Counted from the first letter of the stretch, positions 1 to 12,146 are shown. The stretch: DNA of 64,000 bases from Zopfochytrium polystomum (GCA_025765615.1 JAIVFJ010000024.1:1-64000); one strand, 5' to 3'. Notes: a model not told the origin generated them from the sequence alone. Program-made: numbers and translations.

Positions 1-2628
1 AGGTCAACTCAACTCCCAAAAAGAATCCATCTGCGCTCCTTCACTCACAAGAGCTTTCTTGCAATCTTCTTTCCGATTCCTTGAGTGGTGATGGGTCAGA
101 GAATATAAAAAGCTTGAATAGTGCCCGAACCAAAAGTAAAGTCTTGGAAACTGGCTTACCATACACATTCTGGAACATCTCCAGCACCTCCAAATTCTCT
201 GGTATTGAGTGCGCCTTCCTCACGAACCCGGTGCGCAGAATCTGGTTGCGATTGAGAGCATCCCGCGGGTTTTAACATTTTGGGATTACGGGAAGAAAAA
301 AGAAACTGCCAAGACCGTTCTAGAACAAAATTTCGTAACGAAAACACCACTGCACCTCCAAAATCTTTTTCCGCATCTGCTTCCCGATGCCGCGAATGCC
401 CTCGACGTCCTCGACGCGCTGAACCCGGGCGGGCAGTTTTTTTCAGGATGTTGATGGCCTTACGGTACGAGATGACGCGCCACTCGTCGCCGTCGGCGAG
501 GGCGCGCTTGACGAGGCGGTCAAACTCGGATGTGATGTGCGCGTTCTGGTTCGTGTCGTCGAGGAGGGTTGGGGCGCGGCGCATGCATGCCCAGCTGCTT
601 TGGTTTCGCAGCTGTGCGGAAATGGTTCCGATTGGTGTTTGGTTTGATGAATTTTAGCGAACAAACATAACAAACCCCCCGGCTTCTTCAGTAGCACATC
701 CTGGCTCACCTTCTTCCCGTACGGCGTCTTCTCGACATACTCGGCCTCCTCCTCGGTAGTCTCGCCCGACTTCTCCTGGGCCTCGGTACCAACGTTGCCG
801 CCTTCGTCGTCGCCGTACAAAGCCGCCGACACGCTGGCGCGCGTGAGGGCGGGTACATGGCGGCGACGGCGGTGACCGCTGTGCAGCCGCACCTCCCCTC
901 CGCCGCCGTCGTCGGAGGTAACGCCATCCGATGTGTCGGTGGCGCCGCTGTCGTCTGTGCTGTTGTCGGAGCCGTCGCTGATGTCTGCGGCGTTCTGCTT
1001 GATGGTTGATTTGCGGGTTATTGTCCGATTTGTCGGAGGGATTTCTTGAAGCGAGACTCCCGTAACAGACTGTCCTATATACCTTGAACGGGAGAGTCGA
1101 CTGGCCAACGAGCCATAAAGGCTGGCTCGGCGCTTTGGTCAACGGAGATGATGACGGCGAAAGTGGCATCAACGAAGGCTTTTCTCCATCCTCGCCGTCA
1201 TCATGCGATTTCAGGACTAATGCTAATGATCCCTTTTCATCCACGAGCTCCTCTGTTTCCTCGCCTTCGCTTTGGATCCCGAATTGGTTGAGCAAAGAAA
1301 GTATCGCATCGTCAGCCGGTTGGGCTCGCTAGGCTGAGAGCAAAACTCAACTCGATACTCCGCTGCTTTATCAAGCTTTTCTGAGTGACGGACGCTGCTA
1401 CGCAGCTTTCTACCGTCGGCAGGTCAGTTTGAGTCCGTCCGGTCTGCAAGAATACCGGTCCGTTAAGACGCGCAGAGTTCGAGCCAACTTTCAGCTTGCT
1501 GGAACTCACCCGAATCGCTTCATTGACAAAACTCGGACCGACGACGAAAATGCTGGACTAAGGAAACGTCGAGTTCACAGCACGAGGGAAAACGGATATT
1601 GTCGGTTCAATATGCAGTTAGTCACTCAGTTGTCAAACCTTCATTGACGGGAACCGTGCCACCACCTCCCGTCCCGTTAGCAAAGTCACCACGTGGGTCG
1701 TCCGTTCAGAGACAGCATCGTCCGCCAGCCCTCCTGTCGTTGGTAGAGACAATCACAACATCAGGCGTAACACTTTGCACCAAACCCCCCGCGAACGAGA
1801 ACCCCAACTGTCCCAACATAGTATTACACCACCCACCCCTGTCTCCTCTCTCCGGAACCAACCTCTCCTGCACACTGCATCCCGCAGCGCCTCCCTCTGT
1901 GCCTTTGGCATGCGCTGCGGCAGGATGCACACGCAGATGCCGCAAAACAGGCGAGAGCGGCCGGAAGTGTTGAGTGCGGTAACGGGTGGTGGGGCGGCGA
2001 TCGCGCGGTCGATCTCTCGCTTGAGGCGGCACTGGGGCTGCGGGTGCAAGGACGACGGTTCCGGAGAGCCCTGGGGCGAGGGGGAGAGGAGCGATATGGG
2101 GTCGCTGTAGCCATCGCCGTCGTGTTTGGCAGAGGAGGCCCTGGCGGTGTTTCGCGGCGAGTCGGGGTCGGAGTCGAGGGTGAGGTCAATGAGGTCCGAT
2201 GAGGAAGCGGCTGTGGGCTGCGGCGGGTTGTCGCTGTCCACATCGAGGACAGGTTCCACGCCCTCGCCGTCTTCGCTTTCACCATCGTCGTACGTCACGT
2301 CTCCCTCGGGAGCGGTGCGGCGAGGGGGAGACATTTGTGTCTGGTCTTTGGCTGGGCCGGCCCTCGCCCCTCGCAACGTTGACACCATCAGTGGTGACGG
2401 AGTTCCAGGCGATGGGGTGATCGATCGAGATTCTTCCATGGCGATGGCTCTATTTATCGTTGATGACGATGCCGAACCTGCCCAGGCATCGATCCTCGGC
2501 CGCTTTGGTGGTGAGCCCGCCACCGAAGTCGCTCGATCGCGTTCTCTCTTCATGACAAGGAGGACCAATTGTGTAACGAGCGAAGTCGTGACCGTTCTCG
2601 AACTGTGGCCCCTAAACTCTGCATCCAT
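1..2628 (-). CDS. Family X DNA polymerase with N-terminal BRCT (Pol lambda/Pol4-like), 3' part missing
   Basis: Gap-filling repair polymerase of the Pol lambda/mu/Pol4 group, acting in nuclear base-excision and end-joining repair. Reading the minus strand from ATG 2628, a basic NLS-like stretch (PPKRPR) and an acidic linker lead to a BRCT start (LFCGICVCILPQRMP near 1960-1920), continued after an intron by ERTTHVVTLL near 1690. A Ser/Asp-rich linker (about 1300-690) follows. The 8-kDa domain comes next (DEWRVISYRKAINIL, about 520-445), then helix-hairpin-helix IRGIGKQMRKKILE ending at 356. Later exons are about 241-160 (LRTGFVRKAHSIPENLEVLE, MFQNVYG) and 79-49 (IGKKIARKLL). The palm with the catalytic aspartates lies beyond the left edge. 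Seven T at 437-443 put the 8-kDa domain and the hairpin in different frames, and six would join them. BRCT-side exon joins are uncertain. Pol lambda versus Pol4 cannot be decided without the catalytic part. Confidence 0.82.
438..443 (-). other. Apparent 1-nt frameshift in the Pol X gene (T7/A7 run)
   Basis: On the coding strand a run of seven A separates INILK (8-kDa domain) from LPARVQRVEDVEGIRGIGK (hairpin). The two sides are in different frames with no room for an intron, and removing one A restores a family-typical spacing. Either a homopolymer miscall or a genuine null allele. Confidence 0.7.
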
Positions 2629-2754
2629 TTAAAGGAGCACAAACTCATACTGCATTTCAAACCAGAGCCATGGCTCCGCCCACTTTGCTCGCGCTAAATG
2701 TCGCTTTCTTATTTTCCCAAATAGCCCGCCGACAGCAACAAGCAACAGTCACTT

Positions 2755-3738
2755 TCATTTGTAGTCTCTCCGCTTGTCATCGCTGCGCTTGCTCCCGCTT
2801 CGAGATTCGCGGCGGTCTCGCTCCCACCGCTCCTCGTCCCGTGCAGAAGACGATCGCTTGCCATCCTTTATTTCAAAAAAGTAAGAAATCGGAAGAGACT
2901 AACGATGGAGGACCAGCTCCAAAAGGCAAGGATTGACAGCGAAACTCACTTCGTGGTACCGTTCCACATCGCGGTCGCGGCCGTGGCGGCCCTGGTCCGG
3001 TCCCCACTCACGATCTACAACACCGGCACCGCCGCCTCCGCCAGGCGGTCCACGGCCGGGCCAACCTGCCGGCGGCGGGAAGTGGGGCGGGGATCCGGCG
3101 CCGCCGTCGAACCGATGGTCCTCGCCGCCGCGCCCACCGCCCCCACCACCCCGTTGCTGTTGCTGCTGCTGCGCTTGCTGCATTTGGAATTGCTGTTGCT
3201 GCTGCGGTGGACCGTCCCGGAAGTCAGGGTAACCTCCATGCACTTTTGGTAGGTGACCAGTGAAAAATTGGTGAGATTCGGTCACAGTGAAGCAAATTGA
3301 TGGTCAAGCTTACTTCCATGCTCCTGCATCGGGTAAAATCCACTGACGTACGCAGGGAAGTGGAAAATTCCGTCAGAACTTCAATGTCAGTAAGTCAAAA
3401 TCCGAGTAATTCAACAAACCGTTCTGCTCCCGGAACTCCTCGCATTGGAGGGCCTGGCATTCCGCCCACCGGCCGACCGTTCATCATTCTTGGACCACCC
3501 CCCATACCAGGAGGAGGCATGGGTCCGCCACGCATTTGAGGAGGCGGCTGCTGACCTCGTCGGAACATCTCGTTGGCCATATCCGGGTTCCCCATAAAGT
3601 GTGGGTTCATCATCATCTGAAAGAGCCGAGAATGCGTCAGGGTTGCTATTCTTAAAGTTTTACCTTCACTCACAGGTCCCGGGCCTCCGTACATGCCCAT
3701 CTGGCCGGGATGCTGCGGCGGTGGGCCTTTTAGTTGAA

Positions 3739-3777
<39 letters not shown>

Positions 3778-5448
3778 GCAGTGAGTTTATGCTGTGGGTA
3801 TCGAATCATCTGCAAAGAAAATGAACCGTGATAATCCTGGTACTCGTCGAAACGCCCATCTCTTCCATCGCGACCGTCTCGGCCATCACGCCCACCACCC
3901 TCTCGAGATGAATCGCCGTCGTTCCGACCGCTGCGGCAAGAAAGTAAACAGTAAACAGGCGCACGTTGGACGGTGCAGGTTTACTCACCCATCCCGTGAA
4001 TCATCATTGCTGACGATTTGAATGACAGCGTCATCCTGTTCGCGCATTCGCTTTCCTAGAAAAGCCACTTTCAGCGAGGCACTCGCAGTCGAAATGGGTT
4101 TGCACTGACCAAACGGGTTAATATCCCCACCCATCATCATCTGAGATGGGGGAGGGGGAGGGGGAGGCTGCTGGGGTAACTTGCGCCCTGGGCCCATTCC
4201 CATTCCCATACCGCCCATCCCTCCTGGTCCTCCACCAGCTGCTGCGCGCATTTCCATAAACCGTTGCTGCTGCTGTTGCTGCTGGAGCTGTGCAAGCTGC
4301 GGTGGGATGCGCTGGTATTTGCCCGCGTTCGGCGGCCCACCGGGGCCACCCATCATGTCTGGTGGCATCATCATCATCATATCTCCGCCCGGTGGGCCGC
4401 CTGGACCACCCATTCCTCCCATTCCAGGAGGGAAAAATTGCTCGTGTGGCATCATTGGGTGGAAATCCGGCTTGTGCTCGAACACCTTAATCAAGAGAAT
4501 CGCACACAGGTTAGCTCTCGAGGTGCCTTTCAGAGATTCTCACGTGTATCCGCTTTTGCATCATCATTTCTTCCCGAATTTGCCGCTGCTTGATGCAGTA
4601 GGTGCGCCATGTCGCCTCGTTGAACCCAAAGTTGAAATAGTCGGTGATATCAGCACCAGGCTTGCGCCAAGGCTTGTCTTCGATGGACTCCAGATCGACA
4701 TCGAATATATCTTTTCCGTCGTACTGACCAACCATGTTCAGATCCACGCCGCCTTTGTTCGGGCCAGAGCTAGCTGCTTGGACACTAGACCCTGCTGCTG
4801 GTCCAGTGGACGCACCGCCTGTAGCTGCTCCTCCGCCCGCTGAATTTTCGTCGGCCTTAGCTGCACTTGTCTTGATGTTTAACAATGGAGCAGGCCTACC
4901 CTCTCGTTTTAGGAGCAGATCAAACAGGTAGAGTCACAACAGAAGAACGAGAAGCACTCAACTTTGGAGGCTCCAATGGCTTGTTGGTATCGAGGACGAT
5001 CTCTACCTACAGTCGCGAACAACCAAAAGGGCGGAGTAAGATGCAGCCCCATTCAATGGCAAACGCGTCGGACGATCTTCGAAAAACGCACATCTTCGTC
5101 AGAGTCCTCTTCGCCCTCCTCCTCTTCATCATCAGGATCCTCGGAAGGCCTAGGAGCAGCGACGACATTGGCGGGATCGTCACCGAACACTCCGCCGAGA
5201 TCGTCGAAGTCGTCGTCGGTGGATGACGATTTGGGATCTGACATTTAGCCATTAGCCATGAGACCGACGCGCAGTCGGGAGCAGCGGGCCAACCCCTCAC
5301 TCTCGGTCCCACTCTCCCAAGAGCTGCAACGATTCCTTGCTGGCGATTTCCCACATCTGACTGTCTCACCTGGTGCAGCGCCGCCGGCTGAGGCCGACGG
5401 TGGTGCGGTGCTGGTCCCGTAGAGTTCGTCGTCGTCGTCGTCGTCCAT
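2755..5448 (-). CDS. FIP1: FIP1-type pre-mRNA polyadenylation factor
   Basis: Subunit of the cleavage/polyadenylation factor that tethers poly(A) polymerase in the nucleus. The first exon (5448-5370) begins [11 protein letters not shown], like the acidic ELYG/WLYG start of Fip1 proteins. It splices to an acidic exon from 5237 ([16 protein letters not shown]) and then to one with [12 protein letters not shown]. The diagnostic Fip1 motif [20 protein letters not shown] lies near 4680-4620. Downstream exons are low complexity: Gly/Met/Pro and poly-Gln (4480-4110), Met/Pro/Gly (3640-3400), an RD/RG block near 3950-3830 ([14 protein letters not shown]), Gln/Gly (3240-2960), and a final exon ending [12 protein letters not shown] at TGA 2757-2755. 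The arginine-rich tail resembles the RD/RE tail of animal FIP1L1 more than short yeast Fip1. The start at 5448 is preferred over ATG 5244 because the ELYG exon carries a clean donor and phase. Exon boundaries in the Gly-rich part are approximate. Confidence 0.88.
3742..3775. repeat. A34 homopolymer inside a FIP1 intron
   Basis: An uninterrupted run of 34 A on the plus strand (T on the FIP1 sense strand) lies just upstream of a 3' splice site region. Confidence 0.95.
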
Positions 5449-5852
5449 GGGAAACACAGAAGAAAAGTCTGATAGCGACCACCACCAGCAACAAAGCACC
5501 AATATTATGTTATGTGCATCCACGTGACCGCGGAGAAGCCTCATTTGTCTCTCCAATCTGTCTTCCGATGTTCTTTATCTGCTTTGCTTGTCTATCTGGA
5601 ATGTTGCTAATAGGCCCGCTCTCCCTCTGTCTGTCTGTCTATCTGTCCGCCAGTCTGTGGATCTGTCTGCTTACTTGTCTGTCTTTCTCCGTCCTCCACC
5701 TGAGTGAGAAAGGTGGGCTCCGAAGACGCAGCTGTTTCTCAAGCGCTGCCGCCGCTGCCGCTGCCGACGCCGACGCCCTCGCCGCCGCCGCCGCCCGTCG
5801 CCGGCGAGCACCACCTGCCCCAGCTCGCTGACTCCCGCTCCCCAACTTCGCA
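5449..5852. promoter_or_regulatory. Divergent intergenic region between FIP1 and the LRR gene
   Basis: It holds a pyrimidine-rich leader on the LRR sense strand with CTGT/CTAT repeats (about 5624-5690), followed by a GCC-rich block. A hydrophobic open frame starts at ATG 5568, in the same phase as the LRR ORF but ended by a stop at 5829-5831. It could be an unrecognised signal-peptide exon. No TATA element was recognised. Confidence 0.45.
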
Positions 5853-8800
5853 ATGGCAGAGAGCGGCAATCGGACCACGGTCACAGCCCAGCAGACTGTG
5901 ACCCAGTCCCCACAGTGCGATACCCTCTTCAGTGCATTGCCCGGACTCGCTGCGCTTGTCTCCGCCCAATCGTCCCCGCTGTCGGGAAGGAACTGCTGCA
6001 ACTGGCCCATCGCGCAGAACTCGGGAACGGCTGCCAACAACAGCAGCAGTAGCGGCAGCAGCAACGGAGAAGGCAGCTCCTCCGGCGGCAATTCGTCCAG
6101 CCTTTACTATGTGCAGTGTCTCAACGATGATATCTATGCCGTGTAAGCCCGCACGGGAGTGCATACCTTCATGCCGAGTGTCTCAGCATGACTTGTCTGT
6201 TCCCTCACGTCCGTTTTCCACCCTTCCCCATCCCACGCTTTTCGTCGTCCCCCCCTTTGTCCGTCCTCGTCGTCGACTATACCTCATCGCATCCGATTTC
6301 GACCCTTTTCGATCCCACGCTCCCATGCCGCAGGAACTTTTACCAAGTGGGCCTGTCAGGAACGCTTCAAAGCGAGATCGGCAACTTGACGGCGCTTCTT
6401 AAACTGTACGTGCGCGGACCCTCGGACCTTAACCGTTGCTTCGAACTGATCTCCTTGCAAACGCAGCGATCTCGGCTTTAATAGTCTCTCCGGTACACTA
6501 CCAGACTCGCTTGGATCTCTGGAGAAGCTGGAGTTCCTGTGGGTTCTGTCACTGCGATCCTCAGCTGAATGCTGATCGATGACCTTTCTCGCATTTTCCT
6601 CAACTAGAGCAATTGCTCGGAACTCATTCACAGGAAGTATCCCCACGACGATTGGAAAGCTGAAAAGCTTAAAGCAACTGTATGCAGAATGAGCCAAACA
6701 GCCATCAGGCCACTCACGTTCTCCCAGTTATATGTACCAGAATCAATTAAAAGGTCCTGTGCCGGAATCGTTTAAGGACTTGACTGCCATGGTCGACCTG
6801 TACGTTAGCCATCATCCACGCGGGTTTCATCGTTTTAACTCGCAGGGCTGTAGCGATTTGAGCCAAAATCAGCTGACTGGATCTCTCGACTTTATTTCGA
6901 GTTTCACAAATTTAACCAAGTTGTAAGCATCCGTGCCCAGCTCCTCGACTGTCCCGCCCAATTTTTTAAATTGGCTTCACAATGCAGAAACGCCTGGTCA
7001 AACGGCTTTACTGGATCCATCCCTCCCCTCAGTGATTTGCCGAACGTGGAATACTTGTTTGTTTCCTTTCTTTATTGAGATTTTTTTTTTTTTCGACCAG
7101 TCCGTCGAATGCCGCCTCACTGAGGTCTTTCTCCTTTAGTGATGTCGGAACCAATTTGCTTAGCGGGTCACTTCCTGACGCATTTGGCACCATGGTGAAC
7201 TTGACGAGGCTGTAAGTCGACCTCATCACTTCCCACCTCACCCTTTGTAACGTTTTGGAAAAGGTCGGTTTCTGGGAATAAGCTCACAGGGGAGTTACCG
7301 TCAAAGTGGGGACCGCAGCAGAACCTGAAGAACCTGTATGACTCGAACTTCTCGTTCATTTGAGTTCCACTGACGCTGTGTCGCCATTCGCAGAGAGCTG
7401 CAGAACAATAGCTTCAGCGGCGCCATTCCTTCGTTTTTGGGAAAGCTTTTGCACCTGTCTATACTGTTAGTGAAACAATCCAGTCCTCGCCGCGGGACCT
7501 ACTTTGACAGTCAATTTTGCTGCAGATATCTCAACGACAATGACTTGTCAGGAAATATCCCCTCGGCCTTGGGGAGTTTAAGTGAAGCAACATTCATGTT
7601 CGTGAGAACCTATCGACAAGGCCAGCATCTCATTCACCTTACTCCCAATCAATTTAAAGCCTACTAGGTAATAACAACTTGACGGGCCCACTGCCATCGG
7701 AGCTGGGGTATCTGAAAGCTCTGACGAACTTGTGAGTACTGCAGTCCATCGTTGATATTGAAACAGTGGTTTTGATATATTGGTTAAATTTGTTGACTTT
7801 TGCAGCACCGCGCAAGGAAATAAACTGGAAGGACCCATTCCGGACTCATTCTCAAACTTGCGCAGTCTTTCGTTCTGGTTTGTGACCTTCCGCAATACTT
7901 GTCCTTCGTCTCACAACTGGATCTCTCCTTAGTTTGCTCAATAACAACAGTCTAAGTGGAGAATTGCCGGCTTCTTTTGGTGCACTGCCAAACTTATCCG
8001 TATTGTGAGATTTCTGCTAATTACGACCCTTCCTCGCTTTTCATTAATCCGATGTTGTAGGACAATTCATTACAACAACTTTTCCGGACCCATTCCATCC
8101 TCTTATTCCCACATTCAAACGTTCATGTGAGGATTTCGTGTGGATGAGATATGAGATGTCTTTTCGTCTAACATTTTGCGGGTGCCAGACGCGATCCGTA
8201 CCTTGACGCCAACTCCAATCAGACAGTTGAAGAAACTAAGATTAATTGGCCCGTCGTGGGATCGATTATTGCGGCTGGTTTCGTCGTCCTGGTTGCACTC
8301 ATTGTTCTCCTTATAGTCCTTTTTTCACCGTCCAAACGAAGAAGAAAGGATCTGCCAAAGTTTGGAGTGTAAGTTGGGGGATGGGCGTGGGGCGTACGAT
8401 ACTCAACGAACGTTCTTCTTTTAATGTTTTTCCATTTGCGGCAGCATCGAGTACGATGAGCACGGCAACGCTTCTGTCCGCAACTCGATGCTGTCGGTGC
8501 CCGTTCCGATGCATTCCATGGAGCCACTGGCACGGCTACCCTCTCTTGGATCGACGTCACGTCGCCGATCTGGGGCAGCGCTGGGGCCGCTCTCTGGAAA
8601 CGAGGAGCAATACAGCAACTCATCCGATGCATACCAATCCACGTCCACCACAGAGCTGCGGGAGGCGATGCAGCGTCCAGGCCGACAGTCGGAGCAGGGT
8701 GCGAATCTCTTTCGCTCAAGCTCTTCGGGTTCCACTCCCCGCGGAGTCGCTCCCGGCACCTTCGCCCATCGCACACCGTCGTTGCAGTCTGTCACTGGAT

Positions 8801-9291
8801 CTCTGCCGTCCTCGGGCGGACACTCTCCGCTTGCAGTGCTGACAGGAATGCAGACCGGACCGCCGGCGTTGCCCCCTGCCGTCTTTTACAACGCTCAGCA
8901 GCAGCAGCAACAGCAGATGCTGTATCAGATGCCGCCACACAAGGCCCAGCAACGCAGTCACAGTAGCGAGCAGCCTCCAATCAGGTTCCTGCAACCCGTT
9001 CAGCAGCAGCCGCTTGTCGCCATTCGCGCTGTCGGAATGAATGGAGGATGGACGGGATACGGGGATGCAACGTACAGCGAGTCGACGGTCTCGTTTCCGA
9101 CGCAGTACTCTGAGTACGACGAGCCGAGCGAGGCGCAACCGCAGCAACCGCCACTGGTAACGGGACCGGCGGTGGACCGGTCCGTTGGCGACTTTAGGGA
9201 CCCAGCAGCCACAGCACCGTGGGCGCAAGGGGTGCGTTTCGATGGTCTGGCAGCCGTGCAGCCGGGCACACAGAATTCGGCCACGCAGCAT

Positions 9292-9326
<35 letters not shown>

Positions 9327-9741
9327 GCAGCAGCAGCAGCATTCCCAGCTGCGTCCACGACCGCCGCGAGCGCCGCCGCGGTCCGTGTCGCAGTCGCTCG
9401 CGGCGGACTTGCACCGACTGGAAGCGCTCGGGGCGGGACCGGGGCTGCACCCGTCGCTGGCGACGATTCGCGGGTGGACGACGGACGAGGTGCTTGCGTG
9501 GCTGGTGGAGGGCGGGTTCGACGACACGGTGGTGGAGGCGTTCCGCGGGCGGCGGATCACGGGGCGCGAGCTGCTGACGCTGGACGTCGAGTCGTCTGCG
9601 GACGCGGTGGGGCTGAAGCGCATCGACCAGCGGCTGGCGGTGGTGGCGGCCATCGAGCGGTTGGTGGAAGGGGCGCGGGTGGCCGCCGGCGACGTGCACA
9701 GCGCCGTGCCAGCCGTGCCGCCGCCAGAATACCCGCGGTGA
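5853..9741 (+). CDS. Plant-type LRR receptor-like protein with TM helix and cytoplasmic SAM domain
   Basis: Predicted single-pass surface protein. The N-terminal exon has an LRRNT-like cysteine pattern (NCCNW, later YYVQC). Fourteen plant-type leucine-rich repeats follow (examples: NSLSGTLPDSLG, NQLKGPVPESF, NDLSGNIPSALG, NNFSGPIPSSY), each in its own exon of about 70 nt. An exon near 8190-8368 encodes the membrane helix (VVGSIIAAGFVVLVALIVLL) and a basic stop-transfer KRRRK. The last exon, from about 8446 to TGA 9741, encodes a Ser/Gln-rich cytoplasmic tail with poly-Gln and a C-terminal SAM domain (WTTDEVLAWLVEGGFDDTVV, FRGRRITGRELLTLD). No kinase domain is present. The start at 5853 gives no signal peptide, so the true 5' exon may lie upstream. 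LRR, TM and SAM are visible directly. Receptor and polarity/signalling roles are inference. Confidence 0.85.
9292..9341 (+). repeat. CAG/CAA tract encoding poly-Gln
   Basis: In-frame mixed CAG/CAA trinucleotides encode about 17 consecutive Gln between the juxtamembrane tail and the SAM domain of the LRR protein. A shorter tract lies near 8896-8916. Confidence 0.9.
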
Positions 9742-10410
9742 TTGGGTTGCACGGTACGGTTGTTGCCGCCCGCTTTCCGCTGCTTTGGTCGAGAGTTTAA
9801 GAGTTCGGAATAATGCTGAGAAGCTGGTTCGCACTTTATCTCCGACTGTTAGTCTCGAGAGCTTTCAGTTCCCTTCGATCGTCGGGCCTTGCCCTTCTCA
9901 TCGCCGCGATTTCTTGTTGTCTTTTTTTTATTTTTTTGTTTTTTTTTGTTTCTCTTTGAAGGGTCAATTCCTTCCAGTGTGCTTTCGTTCTTCTTTCTCT
10001 TCTTGTTTCTTCGTTCCGTTCGTTTCCTACTTTTTTTTTTCCTTTCTTTCTGGCCTCCGTCTGGATCCTACAGTGATTTTTGTTTGTTTGTTTGTATACA
10101 TACACCGCTACATAGAGCTCTCTGCTTCCAAACGCAACCATTGTTGGAGAGTTGTGTACCGCGCCAACAGGGTGCGCACAAACATCCATGCGCCATCTGT
10201 CCCAAACACTCATTTCTACATCATCTGTAACAGAGGGGGGGTCCATGGGACGCGCGCGAACGAAACTAGCTTGTGCGAGAGGGAGGTAGAGGGGCAATGA
10301 TGAATGTAATCTGTGTAATCAAATTCCATCGCATCTCGGATCTTTGGAAATAATAAATAAATTTGAAGAGAAAACAAAAAAAAACCACAACAAAAAACAC
10401 GGAAATCACT
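9742..10410. other. Intergenic: LRR 3' region and BCAT upstream region
   Basis: T-rich (CTTT/TTTC) sequence follows the LRR stop. AATAAATAAA near 10350-10360 and A-rich sequence lie immediately before the BCAT start. No supported gene is seen here. Confidence 0.6.
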
Positions 10411-12059
10411 ATGTCACGCGAACCAACCCCTTCGATCGACTGGGCGAAGCTCGGCTTCTCGTACCGGCCCGCCCACAGCTACATCAAGTAAGTCCCAAAG
10501 AAATTAATGATGAGCAGGGAGCGAAGCAAGCGAGCGAGCGAGCACATGAAAGAGAGATTTGGGGGCGGCCAAACGAGAGTCGGAGGATGCAGCAGGGTTG
10601 GATGATGGGATGGGTGAGATGTGGATGGATGGATCTGCCTGCCACCCACCTAAATTCACTTACGCGTTCTGCATCCCCTCTTTCCCCGCCCTCCTCGCAT
10701 AATGCACGTTCAGATACATCTGGCGCGACGGCGCGTGGGATGAGGGTGTGCTGGTGTCGGGCTCCACCGAGCTGACCCTGGACATTGCCGGTGAGGCTTC
10801 GCTGCTCTTGTCCCGCGCGCAATGTGTGTTCCCTGATCCTTTTCTCTCCCCTGTTCTCGTTCGCGTCGTCCAGCTACCGTCTTTCACTATGGCCAATCGG
10901 TGCGTTGCTTGATCTCACAATCTGCTTTGGCAGCTTGTTTTTGATCTGTTCCCCGTTTTCCAGTGCTTTGAGGGTATGAAGGCGTTCAGGATGGCCGATG
11001 GAAGGGTAAGATTTGTTGCGTCTCTTCTTCTGGTGGAAACCTTTCTTACGCTTTCTTCCTCTGTATGTCCCTGCACGTTTTCCCCCGCAGATCCGCATAT
11101 TCCGCCCCGAGATCAACGCCAAGCGCTTGCAACTGTCGTGCGCAGCGGCGTCGATGCCGTTCCCGCCGGTCGAAACCTTCCTGTCGGCGCTGAAGCGCGT
11201 TGTGTCTGACAACCTCGCGTACGTGCCGCCGCTGTCGAGCGGCGGTTCCCTGTACATCCGGCCGTTCGTGATTGGATCCGGGCCGCAGGTGGCGCTGCAG
11301 CCGTCGGGCGAGTACCACTTTATGATCTTTGTGAACCCCGTGACGGGCTTCTACGACACGGGGTCGGGACCGACGGGCGTGCGGGCGATCGTTGCGCGCG
11401 ACCTGGACCGGGCGGCGACGCACGGGACGGGCCACGTGAAGCTGGGCGGCAACTACGCGCCGGTGATGGCGTCGACGACGGCTGCCAAGGCGCGCGGGTT
11501 CGCGGTGAACCTGTTCCTGGACTCTGCGACGCACACGTGCGTGGAGGAATTCGCGACGAGCAACTTTGCCGGGGTGAAGCGCGACCCCGCGGACGGCACG
11601 CTGGTGTACGTGACGCCGCGGTCCGGGTCGATCTTGAAGGGCGTGACGAACCGGTCGCTGGCGGAGCTCGCGTCGCGCGTGCTCGGGTGGCGCGTGGAGC
11701 GCCGCGCCGTGCCGTGGGACGAGGTGCGGCGGGGCGAGTTTCTCGAGGTGGTCGCCGCCGGCACGGCCGTCGTCATGACGCCGATCTCGGAGATTGTGCG
11801 CGAGCTGCCGCGGCAGGGCAAGGGCGCGACGACGAAGCGCCTCAAGGCCGACGCTGGGATGGTCAACGGCGCGTACGACTGGGACGCGGACGTATCCGAG
11901 GACGAGGATGCAGACGGCGACTCCCCGGGCGAAGAGAGCGTGCGCTTTGGCGGGTTCGAGCACTTTGGAAAGCTGTACAAGCTGTACCGGGCGGTGCAGA
12001 ACGGGCAGCACGAGGGCTGGGAGAAGCTCGGATGGATGTGGCCCGCAGAGGGGTTGTAA
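10411..12059 (+). CDS. Branched-chain amino-acid aminotransferase
   Basis: PLP fold-type IV transaminase interconverting Leu, Ile and Val with their 2-oxo acids. Five exons join cleanly: 10411-10487, 10714-10790, 10874-10899, 10964-11005, 11091-12059. N-terminal VFHYGQS plus CFEGMKAFR is the family start. LYIRPFVIGSG and GHVKLGGNYAP (the Lys is the expected Schiff-base residue) follow, then VEEFATSNF, SILKGVTNRSL and the cofactor-phosphate region GTAVVMTPI. Length is about 394 aa, normal for the family. An Asp/Glu-rich insert (DWDADVSEDEDADGD) near 11880-11930 sits where homologues have a short loop before FGKLYKLYRAVQNG. No clear mitochondrial presequence is seen, so a cytosolic form is likely but not proven. 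It is upstream of leucine breakdown by the IVD encoded 35 kb away. Confidence 0.93.
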
Positions 12060-12146
12060 AACTTGAGAAATAAGGGCCGTCGATCTGCGTAAGATAAGAG
12101 GGGGTGCGCACCCGCGAGCGCAGCGTGTTTCGAATTGGTATCGTAC

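Noticed and set aside
5244..5244. Alternative FIP1 start at ATG 5244 (MSDPKSSS)
   Set aside because: It lies across a splice acceptor (TGTCAG/ATCCC); the upstream exon with the conserved ELYG motif joins in phase, so the start at 5448 is preferred.
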